Shown: positions 33,804 through 41,588, counted from the first letter of the stretch. The stretch is 58,230 nt of DNA from Clostridia bacterium (GCA_017622085.1 JAGARU010000010.1:1-58230), one strand, 5' to 3'. Translations and numbers: made by a program. Notes: generated by a model not told the origin, from the letters alone.

Positions 33804-35945
33804 ATGAAGCTGTCACCCAACACGCCGATTACCGTTTTGAACGGAATTGGAGAGGTTCGGGCCAAGGCCTTTGAGAAGCTTGGCATCGTTACCCTCTCCG
33901 ATCTGATCCAGCATTATCCGCGGGCGTACCAGAACCGCGCAAATATTCACCCCGTGGCCGGATTCGATCCCGACGGGGCTTGCTCTTACCTTTTGACCGT
34001 GGCCACCGAGCCCCGCGTCCATCTGATCCGGCGGGGAATGTCCATCCTCCGCTTCCGCGCCTTTGACGAGTCCGGAACCTGCGAGGTGTCCTACTTCAAT
34101 CAGAATTTTTTGAAGGATACCTTCCACGTAGGCATGGAGTTCCGCTTTTTTGGACGGATGGTACAGGACAAGTACGTAAAAAAGCTGGCCTCCCCCCTGT
34201 TTGAGCCCTACGTCGAGGGCATTTCCCTGCCCGATCTGGTTCCCGTCTATCCCTTGGCCGCAGGCTTATCCCAAAAGCTGATCAGCCGCGCCGTCAAGGA
34301 GGCACTTTCCTTGGTGGAAACGCCGGAGGACTATCTGCCCGGAGATATTCGCCTGAAAAATAAGCTCCCTACCCTGCGCTACGCGTGGGAAAACATCCAC
34401 TTCCCAGCGGACGAGGAGGCATTGAAGCGTTCCGTGCACCGGTTGGCCTTTAACGAGTTCTTTACCTATGCCCTTTCCCTGCTCCGTGCCAAAGGAGAGC
34501 GGGCGGCCTCCGGCGCGCCTTATATGGGGGAGATCGATCTTTCGGCTTATTTGGACTCTCTGCCCTACGAGCTGACCTACGACCAGCTTTGCGCCATCAA
34601 CGACGTGGTGCTGGATATGTGCGGCGAGGGTGAGCCTGCGCCCGACGGCACCGTTGCTCCCATGAGCCGCATTCTGATCGGCGACGTGGGAAGCGGAAAA
34701 ACCGCCTGCGCGGCCGCTGCCGCTGTGCTTGCGGCGCAAAACGGCTATCAATGTGCCCTGATGGCGCCGACGGAAATTCTGGCCGCTCAGCACTATCACT
34801 CCCTTGCGCCTACCTTTGCCTCCCTCGGCTATTCTGCCGCACTCCTTTCCGGCTCGATGACCGCCAAGGAAAAAAAGGCGGTGCGGGATGGGCTGGCCTC
34901 CGGAGAAATCTCCTTTGTGGTGGGCACCCATGCGCTCCTTGAAAACAAGGTAACCTTTGCGCGGCTTGGACTGGTTATTACCGACGAGCAGCATCGGTTT
35001 GGCGTGATGCAGCGGGCGGCGCTGGCAGAAAAGTCGGCACACACCCACGTTTTGGTTATGAGCGCAACGCCCATTCCCCGGACGCTGTCGCTGGTGCTTC
35101 ACGGAGATCTGGACATTTCCCGCATTGAACAAATGCCTCCGGGGCGGATGCCCATTGACACCTTTGTGGTGGGTGAGAGCTATCGGGTGCGCTTGAACGG
35201 GTTTATGGAAAAGCAGATCGCCGAGGGGCATCAGGTATACGTGGTTTGCCCGGCGGTGGAAGGAAAAGAAGAAACCGATCCGGAAAACATGGCCAACTAC
35301 ACGCCCTTTGGCAGAGAGACCTTTGCCTCCCCCTTGCCCATGAAGGCGGCGGTGGAATATGCAGAGCGACTGAAGCAGGCGCTACCCCACCGACGGATCG
35401 AATTTATCCACGGACGGATCAAGGGAGCGGAAAAGGACCGCATTATGCAGGCCTTTGCCGCCGGTGAAATTGACATTCTGGTATCCACCACGGTGATTGA
35501 GGTGGGTGTGAACGTACCCAACGCCACGCTGATGGTGATTGAAAATGCAGAGCGCTTTGGCTTATCCCAGCTCCACCAGCTTCGCGGTCGGGTGGGACGG
35601 GGCAACGCCAAGTCCTACTGCGTGCTGGTCTCCGATGCCAACGGAGAGGCGGCTCTCAGCCGGCTGAACATTATGAAGGAGACCAACGACGGCTACAAGA
35701 TCGCGGAGCACGATCTACAGCTCCGCGGCCCCGGTGATTTTCTGCCCACCGGCGACGGTGCCATCCGCCAGCATGGCGGTGTAACGTTCCGTCTGGCCGA
35801 CCGGTTGGGCGACACGGCGCTCTTTGAGGCCGCCGTAGAGGACGCCCGGGCGCTGATCGCCGCCGATCCCGGCCTCGCCGCCTGCCCTGCTCTTCGGGCA
35901 CACTTAGGTGCTATGCAGGAGGCCAATTTGAATACGATCAACTAA
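33804..35945 (+). CDS. recG: ATP-dependent DNA helicase RecG
   Basis: 713 residues. It remodels stalled forks and branched recombination intermediates. The start at 33804 has CGGAGG; the longer frame to 33747 overlaps the promoter. An N-terminal wedge/OB region (LNGIGEVRAKAFEKLGI, HYPRAYQNR, F-R-A-F-D...V-S-Y-F-N-Q-N) precedes the helicase core: LIGDVGSGKTACAA (Walker A, about 291-304), ITDEQHRFGVMQR (motif II, DEQH), MSATPIPRTLSL, and H-G-R-I-K-G...TTVIEVGVNVPNATLM and QLRGRVGRG in domain 2. Its final 51 bp are duplicated 980 bp downstream, and no terminator follows until after that second copy. Confidence 0.97.
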   Translation: MKLSPNTPITVLNGIGEVRAKAFEKLGIVTLSDLIQHYPRAYQNRANIHPVAGFDPDGACSYLLTVATEPRVHLIRRGMSILRFRAFDESGTCEVSYFNQNFLKDTFHVGMEFRFFGRMVQDKYVKKLASPLFEPYVEGISLPDLVPVYPLAAGLSQKLISRAVKEALSLVETPEDYLPGDIRLKNKLPTLRYAWENIHFPADEEALKRSVHRLAFNEFFTYALSLLRAKGERAASGAPYMGEIDLSAYLDSLPYELTYDQLCAINDVVLDMCGEGEPAPDGTVAPMSRILIGDVGSGKTACAAAAAVLAAQNGYQCALMAPTEILAAQHYHSLAPTFASLGYSAALLSGSMTAKEKKAVRDGLASGEISFVVGTHALLENKVTFARLGLVITDEQHRFGVMQRAALAEKSAHTHVLVMSATPIPRTLSLVLHGDLDISRIEQMPPGRMPIDTFVVGESYRVRLNGFMEKQIAEGHQVYVVCPAVEGKEETDPENMANYTPFGRETFASPLPMKAAVEYAERLKQALPHRRIEFIHGRIKGAEKDRIMQAFAAGEIDILVSTTVIEVGVNVPNATLMVIENAERFGLSQLHQLRGRVGRGNAKSYCVLVSDANGEAALSRLNIMKETNDGYKIAEHDLQLRGPGDFLPTGDGAIRQHGGVTFRLADRLGDTALFEAAVEDARALIAADPGLAACPALRAHLGAMQEANLNTIN
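35895..35945. repeat. Direct repeat, copy 1 (recG 3' end)
   Basis: The 51 bp from CGGGCACACTTAGG to the recG stop codon recur at 36875-36925 with one mismatch (35935 g, 36915 a). Confidence 0.97.
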
Positions 35946-35990
35946 TTATACACCGCAGATCTTTATCGCTTATCAAATTACAATGAAACA

Positions 35991-36019
35991 TTGACAGATC
36001 ATGGCATTCACGTTATAAT
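35991..36019 (+). promoter_or_regulatory. Strong promoter of a small unit
   Basis: TTGACA, 17 bp, TATAAT: perfect consensus inside the block downstream of recG. It points at the 30-codon ORF at 36076. Confidence 0.88.
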
Positions 36020-36075
36020 ACAAGTGAAAGGTTTCTTGAGAACCAAATGAAAGCTATTCTATGGAGGTGAATGCT

Positions 36076-36168
36076 ATGATTTTCATGCAGAGCAAATTAT
36101 GTTCATGCGCGACCCGTTGCCTGATCCTTGTAGACAATTTGAGCACACCTCCTAAAATCAGCAATTAA
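36076..36168 (+). CDS. 30-residue cysteine-containing peptide ORF
   Basis: Starts MIFMQSKLCSCATRC and ends STPPKISN. GGAGGTGA (36063-36070) is placed well before the ATG, a perfect promoter lies 57 bp upstream, and a terminator overlaps the stop, so it is an isolated transcription unit. CACCTCC inside the ORF (36146-36152) is complementary to the ribosome site GGAGGTG (36063-36069), so the mRNA can hide its own start. No modification enzyme gene is nearby. It could be a small toxin, signalling peptide or a small RNA with fortuitous ORF. Confidence 0.55.
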   Translation: MIFMQSKLCSCATRCLILVDNLSTPPKISN

Positions 36169-36206
36169 AGCGCATGGAAAAGAAGCATTTTTCCATGCGC
36201 TTTATT
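36167..36206 (+). terminator. Intrinsic terminator of the small unit
   Basis: AAAGCGCATGGAAAA / TTTTTCCATGCGCTTT, 14-15 bp, loop GAAGCA; overlaps the ORF stop codon. The remaining bases to 36329 show only AT-rich sequence with no other feature. Confidence 0.9.
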
Positions 36207-36329
36207 CTCATGCACTCTTATCATCCAACGTTTATTTTATCTTTAGAAGGTTTTTAATGAAAATTTTGTATTAACATCTTTATGTTTAGCGAATAAATCA
36301 CAATTCGCATACGAAAGTGAGGTTTTTTC

Positions 36330-36767
36330 TTGAACCGACACCCTTGTATTGTACGTATTGGTTGCATTCTTCTGTGCCTTGTGCTATGTGTAACCATCGT
36401 TTCCTGTGGGCGTAGCAAATTTCCGCAATTATCTTGGCGGGAGCTTCGGGCAGAAACCGACGTGCTTTTGAATTCAGTTTTGGAATCCGAATGGTTCCAT
36501 TGCTGGTGTTCCGCCCTCTCTACACCGCCCTCGAAACACGGCCCGTTGGAATATCCTATGGAGGATTTTAACGGATTTATGGAATTGCTTAGCCGGAAGG
36601 ATTTTGAGAGCGTTTTACTTCAATACTTCGAGGCGATGACTGAGGTAAGCTACTTTGGAATTACGCATTCTGCCGAGTTGCTTTTCCTACGGGAAGAAAC
36701 ACAGGCGGTACTGTCCTCCGCGGCCATCGATAGGATCCATACGATTCTTGAGGAAAAGAAGCAATAA
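36330..36767 (+). CDS. Small putative lipoprotein
   Basis: 145 residues from a TTG start. A hydrophobic leader GCILLCLVLCVTIVSC (lipid-attached C26) fits a lipoprotein signal. The rest is soluble, with W-R-E-L-R-A-E-T-D-V near 37-46, then F-H-C-W-C-S-A and an amphipathic C-terminal helix. AAAGTGAGG lies 17 bases before the TTG, a weak site. The gene is entirely within the block bounded by the recG direct repeats. No family recognised, and its base composition is more AT-rich than the neighbours. Confidence 0.6.
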   Translation: MNRHPCIVRIGCILLCLVLCVTIVSCGRSKFPQLSWRELRAETDVLLNSVLESEWFHCWCSALSTPPSKHGPLEYPMEDFNGFMELLSRKDFESVLLQYFEAMTEVSYFGITHSAELLFLREETQAVLSSAAIDRIHTILEEKKQ

Positions 36768-36799
36768 CCATGCGCATCGTGAGGAGTGGCCTCCGTTCT

Positions 36800-36880
36800 A
36801 ACAAAGCCACTTGGTACTGTTCGTTCTGACGCTGTACACTTTTGTATTCGTCGCAGAAGTGAAGGCAGGAACACCGGGCA
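36800..36880 (-). pseudogene. Remnant of a DUF6472-like gene
   Basis: On minus the frame reads C-A-R-C-x4-H-F-C-D-E-Y-K-S-V-Q-R-Q-N-E-Q, closely matching the C-terminus of the live gene at 40513 (C-A-R-C-P-Y-Y-R-F-Y-D-E-Y-K-S-V-Q-R-Q-N). The N-terminal half and start are missing: upstream the frame runs straight into the antisense of the duplicated recG tail. Confidence 0.65.
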
Positions 36881-36925
36881 CACTTAGGTGCTATGCAGGA
36901 GGCCAATTTGAATACAATCAACTAA
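36875..36925. repeat. Direct repeat, copy 2 (recG 3' end)
   Basis: 50 of 51 bases identical to 35895-35945. Three bases further on is the terminator that probably belonged to recG originally. Confidence 0.97.
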
Positions 36926-36928
36926 CAA

Positions 36929-36978
36929 AAAAGCCATGATATAGGAAATTCTCTGTCCCCTATCATGGCTTTTCTTTT
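36929..36978 (+). terminator. Terminator after the duplicated recG end
   Basis: AAAAGCCATGATA / TATCATGGCTTTT stem with a long loop and T-rich tail; shared with convergent dut. Confidence 0.85.
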
Positions 36979-36984
36979 ATTCGA

Positions 36985-37422
36985 TTACTTTCCCGTGCTA
37001 CCAAAGCCGCCGGCACCGCGCTCGGTGTCAGAGAGCTGGTCCACCACCTGGAAATCGAGGGAGAGACAGGGGAGAACCACCAGCTGGGCAATGCGGTCGC
37101 CGTTCATAACCGCCTTGGGCAGGTCGGTATCGTTATGAAGCGCCACGATGTATTCGCCGCGGTAGTCGCAATCCGCCACGCCGACGCAGTTGGCGGGGCG
37201 CAGGCCCTGCTTGGTTGCCAGGCCGCTACGGGCAAAAATCGCGCCGAAGTAGCCCTCCGGCAGAGCTATAGCCAGACCGGTGCCGATCTTTACCGTCTCG
37301 TGGGCGGGAATTACCACGCTATCGGTTTCCAGCGCAGCGTAGAGGTCGTATCCGGCCGCATATTGGGAGCCGCAGGTGGGCACGGTGGCGTTATCTCTTA
37401 ATTTTTTGATCTGAATCTGCAT
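36985..37422 (-). CDS. dut: dUTP diphosphatase
   Basis: 145 residues. It hydrolyses dUTP to dUMP and pyrophosphate, keeping uracil out of DNA and feeding dTMP synthesis. All five motifs of the trimeric enzyme are visible: AAGYDLYAA, F-A-R-S-G-L-A, VGVADCDYRGEY, GDRIAQLVV and the C-terminal R-G-A-G-G-F-G-S-T-G. Start at 37422 follows AAAGGAAATG and gives the family N-terminus (MQIQIKKL). Lies next to nrdG/nrdD, fitting nucleotide supply, but a terminator separates them. Confidence 0.96.
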   Translation of the reverse strand: MQIQIKKLRDNATVPTCGSQYAAGYDLYAALETDSVVIPAHETVKIGTGLAIALPEGYFGAIFARSGLATKQGLRPANCVGVADCDYRGEYIVALHNDTDLPKAVMNGDRIAQLVVLPCLSLDFQVVDQLSDTERGAGGFGSTGK

Positions 37423-37480
37423 AACATTTCCTTTCCGAATCATAGTCATCGGCCGTGCCGACGGCTTTCACTTAACAAAA

Positions 37481-37511
37481 AGAACGGACATCGCATGGGC
37501 GATGTCCGTTC
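37481..37511 (-). terminator. Intrinsic terminator of nrdD-nrdG
   Basis: On minus GAACGGACATCGC / GCGATGTCCGTTC, CCAT loop, TTTTTG tail. Confidence 0.93.
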
Positions 37512-37514
37512 CGT

Positions 37515-38036
37515 TTAATCCATGTAGAGAATGACGGAGCCTGCCGCGAGGGATTTTTTTACGTCAATGATCCGCTGATTGGCCGAACCACGAAACTTCA
37601 GCATCAGGCTTTTCTGTGCCTCCACGAACCGTCCGTCTACCAAAACGTCGATCATGGACAGCATCTCATCGGTAACCTCGCACCGGGCGCGGCTCTCGGA
37701 GCACAGCTCGCGGTCAAACAGGTATCCGGAGTAGCACCAGACGGTTTTGTGGGGCATCCGCTCTCTCAGTTTTCTGAGAAGCGGAAGCAACGCCCGTTGA
37801 TTATCCGGCTCAAAGGGCTCGCCCCCAAGGAGGGTCAACCCCTCGATATAATCGGGCGCCAAGGACGAAAGGATGTACTCCTCCGTGGCCTCCGTGTAGG
37901 GCTGGCCGAAGGAGAAATCCCACGTCTGCTCGTTAAAGCAGCCCTTGCAACGGTGGGTACAGCCGGAAACGAAAAGGGACACTCGCACGCCGATGCCGTT
38001 TGCAATATCCGTCGTTTTAATTTCGCCGTAGTTCAT
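37515..38036 (-). CDS. nrdG: Anaerobic ribonucleotide reductase activating enzyme
   Basis: 173-residue radical SAM enzyme that installs the glycyl radical on NrdD. The cluster motif is C26-T-H-R-C30-K-G-C33 (C-x3-C-x2-C); G-G-E-P-F (about 72-76) is the SAM-binding stretch. N-terminus MNYGEIKTTDIANGIGVRVS is typical. It starts three bases after the nrdD stop, in the same operon. Confidence 0.96.
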   Translation of the reverse strand: MNYGEIKTTDIANGIGVRVSLFVSGCTHRCKGCFNEQTWDFSFGQPYTEATEEYILSSLAPDYIEGLTLLGGEPFEPDNQRALLPLLRKLRERMPHKTVWCYSGYLFDRELCSESRARCEVTDEMLSMIDVLVDGRFVEAQKSLMLKFRGSANQRIIDVKKSLAAGSVILYMD

Positions 38037-38039
38037 GAC

Positions 38040-40211
38040 TTACAGATGGAGCACGCGTTCCTTGATTTCCTGGGTACGACCCTGGTTCCAGTACTGGGTG
38101 CCGATGTATCCGCAGGTGCGGCGCGCTACGTTCATCTTGGCCTGGTCACGGTTCTTGCAGTTGGGGCATTCCCAAACCAGCTTGCCGTCCTCGTCGGTTA
38201 CAATGGCGATCTCGCCGTCGTAGCCGCACTCCTGGCAGTAGTCACTCTTGGTGTTCAGCTCTGCGTACATGATGTTGTCATAGATGAACTTCATAACGGA
38301 AAGAACCGCGGGAATGTTGTTCATCATATTGGGAACCTCCACGTAGCTGATGGCTCCACCGGGAGACAGCTGCTGGAAGTCGCTCTCGAACTTCAGCTTG
38401 GTAAAGGCGTCGATCTCCTCGGAAACGTGTACGTGGTAGCTGTTGGTAATATAGCTCTTATCCGTTACGCCGGGGATCAGGCCGAATCTCTTTTGCAGAC
38501 ACTTGGAGAACTTATACGTGGTGCTCTCAAGGGGAGTTCCGTAAAGGGAGAAGTCGATGTGCTCCTTTTCCTTCCATCCCTTGCACTTATCGTTCATGTA
38601 CTGCATAACGGCCAGGGCGAAGGGCTTGGCGTCGGGATCGGTATGGGACTTGCCGATCATGAACTTTACGCACTCGTAAAGGCCGGCGTAGCCAAGGGAA
38701 ATGGTGGAATAGCCGCCAAAGAGGAGCTTATCGATGGTCTCGCCCTTCTTAAGGCGGGCCAGAGCGCCGTACTGCCAAAGGATGGGAGCAGCGTCGGAGA
38801 GCGTACCCTTCAAACGGTTGTGGCGGCACATCAATGCGCGGTAGCAAAGCTCAAGGCGCTCGTCAAAGATGCTCCAGAACTTCTCGGTGTTGCCGCCGGA
38901 GGAAAGAGCTACGTCCACCAGATTGATGGTAACGACGCCCTGATTGAAGCGGCCGTAGTACTTGGGCTTGCCCTCGGCATCCACGTAGGGGGTAAGGAAG
39001 CTTCGGCAGCCCATGCAGGTGTAGCAGTGTCCCTCGCCGTTCTTGTCAACCTTATATTCCAGCATCTTCTTCTCGGAGATGTAGTCGGGAACCATGCGCT
39101 TGGCGGTACATTTTGCCGCCAGCTCGGTCAGATACCAGTAGGGGGAGCCCTCGGTGATGTTATCGGGCTCAAGAACGTAGATCAGCTTGGGGAACGCGGG
39201 GGTGATCCACACGCCGGACTCGTTCTTAACGCCGCGGATTCTCTGATTGAGGGTTTCCTCAATGATCATGGCAAGGTCGGCCTTTTCTCTCTCGTCCTTC
39301 GCCTCGTTCAGATACATAAATACGGTAACAAAGGGTGCCTGGCCGTTGGTGGTAAGGAGAGTAACCACCTGGTACTGGATGGTCTGAATACCCTTTTTGA
39401 TCTCGTCACGGAGGCGCTTTTCAGCAATCTCAGCGATCTTTTCCTCGGATACGGGAACACCGGCCAGCTCCTCTGCCACCTCGCGGCGGATCTTTTTACG
39501 GCTTACCTCCACGAAGGGAGCAAGATGCGTAAGAGAAATGGACTGGCCGCCGTACTGGTTGGAGGCAACCTGAGCGATGATCTGGGTGGCGATGTTGCAG
39601 GCGGTGGAGAAGCTATGGGGCTTCTCGATCAGGGTGCCGCTGATAACGGTGCCGTTCTGAAGCATGTCCTCCAGATTGACAAGGTCACAGTTGTGCATAT
39701 GCTGGGCGTAGTAGTCGGCATCGTGGAAGTGGATAATACCCTCCTCGTGTGCCTCTACGATGTCCTGGGGGAGAAGAATACGCTTGGTCAGGTCCTTGCT
39801 GACCTCACCCGCCATGTAGTCGCGCTGAACGCTGTTTACGGTGGGATTCTTGTTGGAGTTTTCCTGCTTGACCTCCTCGTTGTTGCACTCGATCAAGCTC
39901 ATAATGCGGTCGTCCGTGGTGTTGGACTGACGAACAAGGGTTCTGGTATAACGGTAAGTAATGTAGCGCTTCGCTACCTCAAAGGCACCGTGCGCCATGA
40001 TCTGTTCCTCAACCAGATCCTGGATCTCCTCCACGCCCATGGCGCGGTTTGCGTTCTCGCAGGAGAGAGTAACGAACTCGGCAATTCGCTGGATCTGTCG
40101 TCCCGTCATACGGTCTTCTTCTGCCACGGCGTTATTCGCCTTGGTGATGGCAACCACGATCTTTTCAATGTCAAATACGACCTCGGTGCCGTTACGTTTG
40201 ATAACCTTCAT
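38040..40211 (-). CDS. nrdD: Anaerobic ribonucleoside-triphosphate reductase (class III)
   Basis: 723 residues. It reduces ribonucleoside triphosphates to deoxy forms without oxygen, using a glycyl radical. An N-terminal ATP-cone (VIKRNGTEVVFDIEKIVVAI) gives allosteric control; the barrel contains HMHNCDLVNLEDML and the active-site region TACNIATQI. The C-terminal zinc site is C-Q-E-C...C-P-N-C and the radical glycine is G701 in R-T-C-G-Y-I-G. GAAAGGAGC precedes the ATG. A promoter and an inverted repeat resembling an NrdR-type operator lie upstream. It is the only reductase in the window, which implies an anaerobic life. Confidence 0.98.
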   Translation of the reverse strand: MKVIKRNGTEVVFDIEKIVVAITKANNAVAEEDRMTGRQIQRIAEFVTLSCENANRAMGVEEIQDLVEEQIMAHGAFEVAKRYITYRYTRTLVRQSNTTDDRIMSLIECNNEEVKQENSNKNPTVNSVQRDYMAGEVSKDLTKRILLPQDIVEAHEEGIIHFHDADYYAQHMHNCDLVNLEDMLQNGTVISGTLIEKPHSFSTACNIATQIIAQVASNQYGGQSISLTHLAPFVEVSRKKIRREVAEELAGVPVSEEKIAEIAEKRLRDEIKKGIQTIQYQVVTLLTTNGQAPFVTVFMYLNEAKDEREKADLAMIIEETLNQRIRGVKNESGVWITPAFPKLIYVLEPDNITEGSPYWYLTELAAKCTAKRMVPDYISEKKMLEYKVDKNGEGHCYTCMGCRSFLTPYVDAEGKPKYYGRFNQGVVTINLVDVALSSGGNTEKFWSIFDERLELCYRALMCRHNRLKGTLSDAAPILWQYGALARLKKGETIDKLLFGGYSTISLGYAGLYECVKFMIGKSHTDPDAKPFALAVMQYMNDKCKGWKEKEHIDFSLYGTPLESTTYKFSKCLQKRFGLIPGVTDKSYITNSYHVHVSEEIDAFTKLKFESDFQQLSPGGAISYVEVPNMMNNIPAVLSVMKFIYDNIMYAELNTKSDYCQECGYDGEIAIVTDEDGKLVWECPNCKNRDQAKMNVARRTCGYIGTQYWNQGRTQEIKERVLHL

Positions 40212-40254
40212 AATAAGCTCCTTTCTTTGGGAATGATAATTTCACAGCAAGACT

Positions 40255-40284
40255 ATTATATACTATATCTTGTAGTGTTTGCAA
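40255..40284 (-). promoter_or_regulatory. Promoter of nrdD-nrdG
   Basis: On minus: TTGCAA (40279-40284), 18 bp, TATAAT (40255-40260). Confidence 0.75.
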
Positions 40285-40297
40285 GTGTTCACTACAA
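40270..40297. promoter_or_regulatory. Inverted repeat, candidate NrdR-type operator
   Basis: TTGTAGTG (40270-40277), 12 bp, CACTACAA (40290-40297), centred on the palindromic -35 TTGCAA. The sequence ACTATATCTTGTAGTG overlaps the left arm and resembles NrdR boxes (ACACTATATATTGTGT-like), which control reductase genes. The match was judged by eye. Confidence 0.5.
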
Positions 40298-40307
40298 TAT
40301 TTATGAT
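40279..40307 (+). promoter_or_regulatory. Possible divergent promoter sharing the nrdD -35
   Basis: TTGCAA, 17 bp, TATGAT on plus; the palindromic -35 serves both directions. It would transcribe the mini-ORF at 40346. Confidence 0.45.
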
Positions 40308-40345
40308 TTTTGTGAAAATACGACAAAAACAGGAGGTGAAATTTT

Positions 40346-40387
40346 ATGCCTTCAAAAAAGAGGAAATTGTCCGCTGTTTTTTTGTGA
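40346..40387 (+). CDS. Candidate 13-residue peptide ORF
   Basis: Encodes MPSKKRKLSAVFL behind AGGAGGTGA (40331-40339), an almost complete match to the 16S rRNA end. A weak hairpin with a T run follows (TTTCC/GGAAA, about 40404-40427). It lies in the nrdD-DUF6472 interval of about 300 bp, which has no other gene. Function unknown; chance is possible. Confidence 0.35.
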   Translation: MPSKKRKLSAVFL

Positions 40388-40448
40388 AAAGGGTAGATTT
40401 TTATTTTTCCAAACATGGAAATTTTTTCTAAGAAAGCGAAAGAAAGGG

Positions 40449-40477
40449 GTGACAACCGGACGTTTCTGTGGTATAAT
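40449..40477 (+). promoter_or_regulatory. Promoter of the DUF6472 gene
   Basis: GTGACA, 17 bp, TATAAT preceded by TGG (extended -10). Confidence 0.75.
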
Positions 40478-40512
40478 AAACAGGTAAAAACGTAGTGAAA
40501 GGAAGCGTGCTC

Positions 40513-40710
40513 ATGGAGAGGAAAAAACAGCGACCGGCCTCAAGCTGTGAGAGCTGTGTCTACTACGATTACGACGAATATCTTGACGCCTATATATGCA
40601 CCGTGAATCTGGACGAGGACGAGTACCGGAACTTCCTCCACGGCGACTGCGCCCGTTGCCCCTACTACCGCTTCTACGACGAGTACAAAAGCGTCCAGCG
40701 ACAGAATTAA
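40513..40710 (+). CDS. DUF6472-like cysteine-rich small protein
   Basis: 65 residues. Pairs of cysteines (S-C-E-S-C, Y-I-C, C-A-R-C) alternate with acidic/aromatic segments (VYYDYDEYLDAYICTVNLD), a layout fitting a small metal-binding protein of the DUF6472 type found in Clostridia; function unknown. Start at 40513 follows GAAAGGAAG; a GTG at 40495 has no ribosome site. A truncated relative of its 3' end lies antisense at 36800-36880. Confidence 0.75.
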   Translation: MERKKQRPASSCESCVYYDYDEYLDAYICTVNLDEDEYRNFLHGDCARCPYYRFYDEYKSVQRQN

Positions 40711-40826
40711 GCGGAGTATCTCTCAACTGCCGGTTGGTTTTTTCACAAATACGGAGCCATGGTTTTCCCTTTGCTTTGTGCTATACTGGAGTCAGAACCG
40801 GTTCAATTTGAAAACACGAGGTACTT

Positions 40827-41588
40827 ATGAGCTACAATTTTGGAAAAACCATCAAATCTCTGCGCCAGCAACGGGGCTTGACACAAGAGCAGCTGGCAGA
40901 GGCCATGGGTGTTTCCCCACAGGCAGTCAGCCGGTGGGAGACCAACTCCACCTACCCCGACCTTTCCTTGCTCCCCATTCTGGCGAATTTCTTTGACGTA
41001 TCCATTGATGCCCTGCTGGCCTTTGATGTAACGAAAAAGAGCGAGACAATCCGCACAATCATAGAAGAGGCCGACGCTTTGATGGCGGAGAGCCGGTATA
41101 CCGAGGCCGTTTGCATTCTTCGGGAGGCTTACGTAGGCTATCCCGGAAACGACAGGCTGATGTATAAGCTGGCATGGGCTTTGCGCGGCACAAAGGGCGA
41201 GAGCGAGGACAACTATGAGGAGGCCATTCACCTATACCTGAAGCTTCTTGAGATCAGCACCGACACCCAGCTTCGCGCCATGGTCACCCGGGATCTGATG
41301 TATTGTTACTACACCAAGGGCCGTGTGGATCTTGCACGGAAGTACGCAGATCAGCTTCCCGGCTTTGAGGTTTGCCGCGAATACAATCTTGGGCGCGGCA
41401 ACTGCCTGAAAGGCAAGGAGCTGGCAGAGTATCTGCGATCCAATCTCCGTCTCTACGGTCAAGCGATGATCGAGTGTCTGGAATACTTTACCAACCCAAG
41501 AATTCTGACCGACGAACAAAAAGCGCCCCTGACCGCCAAGCAGGCAGAGGAAGCGATTGCCTGGATCAAAAAAGCGATGGAACAATAA
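40827..41588 (+). CDS. XRE-family regulator with helical-repeat C-terminus
   Basis: 253 residues. The helix-turn-helix occupies about 5-62 (IKSLRQQRGLTQEQLAEAMG, QAVSRWETNSTYPDLSLLP). A TPR-like ligand-binding region follows (YTEAVCILREAYVGYPGND, EEAIHLYLKLLEISTDT). It resembles the regulator at 1962 but is shorter by about 110 residues. A TATACT lies near 40782 with no clear -35. Target genes are not evident; a strong terminator follows at once. Confidence 0.9.
   Translation: MSYNFGKTIKSLRQQRGLTQEQLAEAMGVSPQAVSRWETNSTYPDLSLLPILANFFDVSIDALLAFDVTKKSETIRTIIEEADALMAESRYTEAVCILREAYVGYPGNDRLMYKLAWALRGTKGESEDNYEEAIHLYLKLLEISTDTQLRAMVTRDLMYCYYTKGRVDLARKYADQLPGFEVCREYNLGRGNCLKGKELAEYLRSNLRLYGQAMIECLEYFTNPRILTDEQKAPLTAKQAEEAIAWIKKAMEQ

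Noticed and set aside
36661..36921. 86-codon minus-strand ORF in the block after recG
   Set aside because: It is a composite of the antisense recG tail, the DUF6472 remnant and antisense of the lipoprotein gene; recorded as a pseudogene fragment instead.
37749..40487. 912-codon open frame on the plus strand
   Set aside because: Antisense shadow across nrdG and nrdD, both of which have unmistakable catalytic motifs. The frame has no domain and spans two genes.
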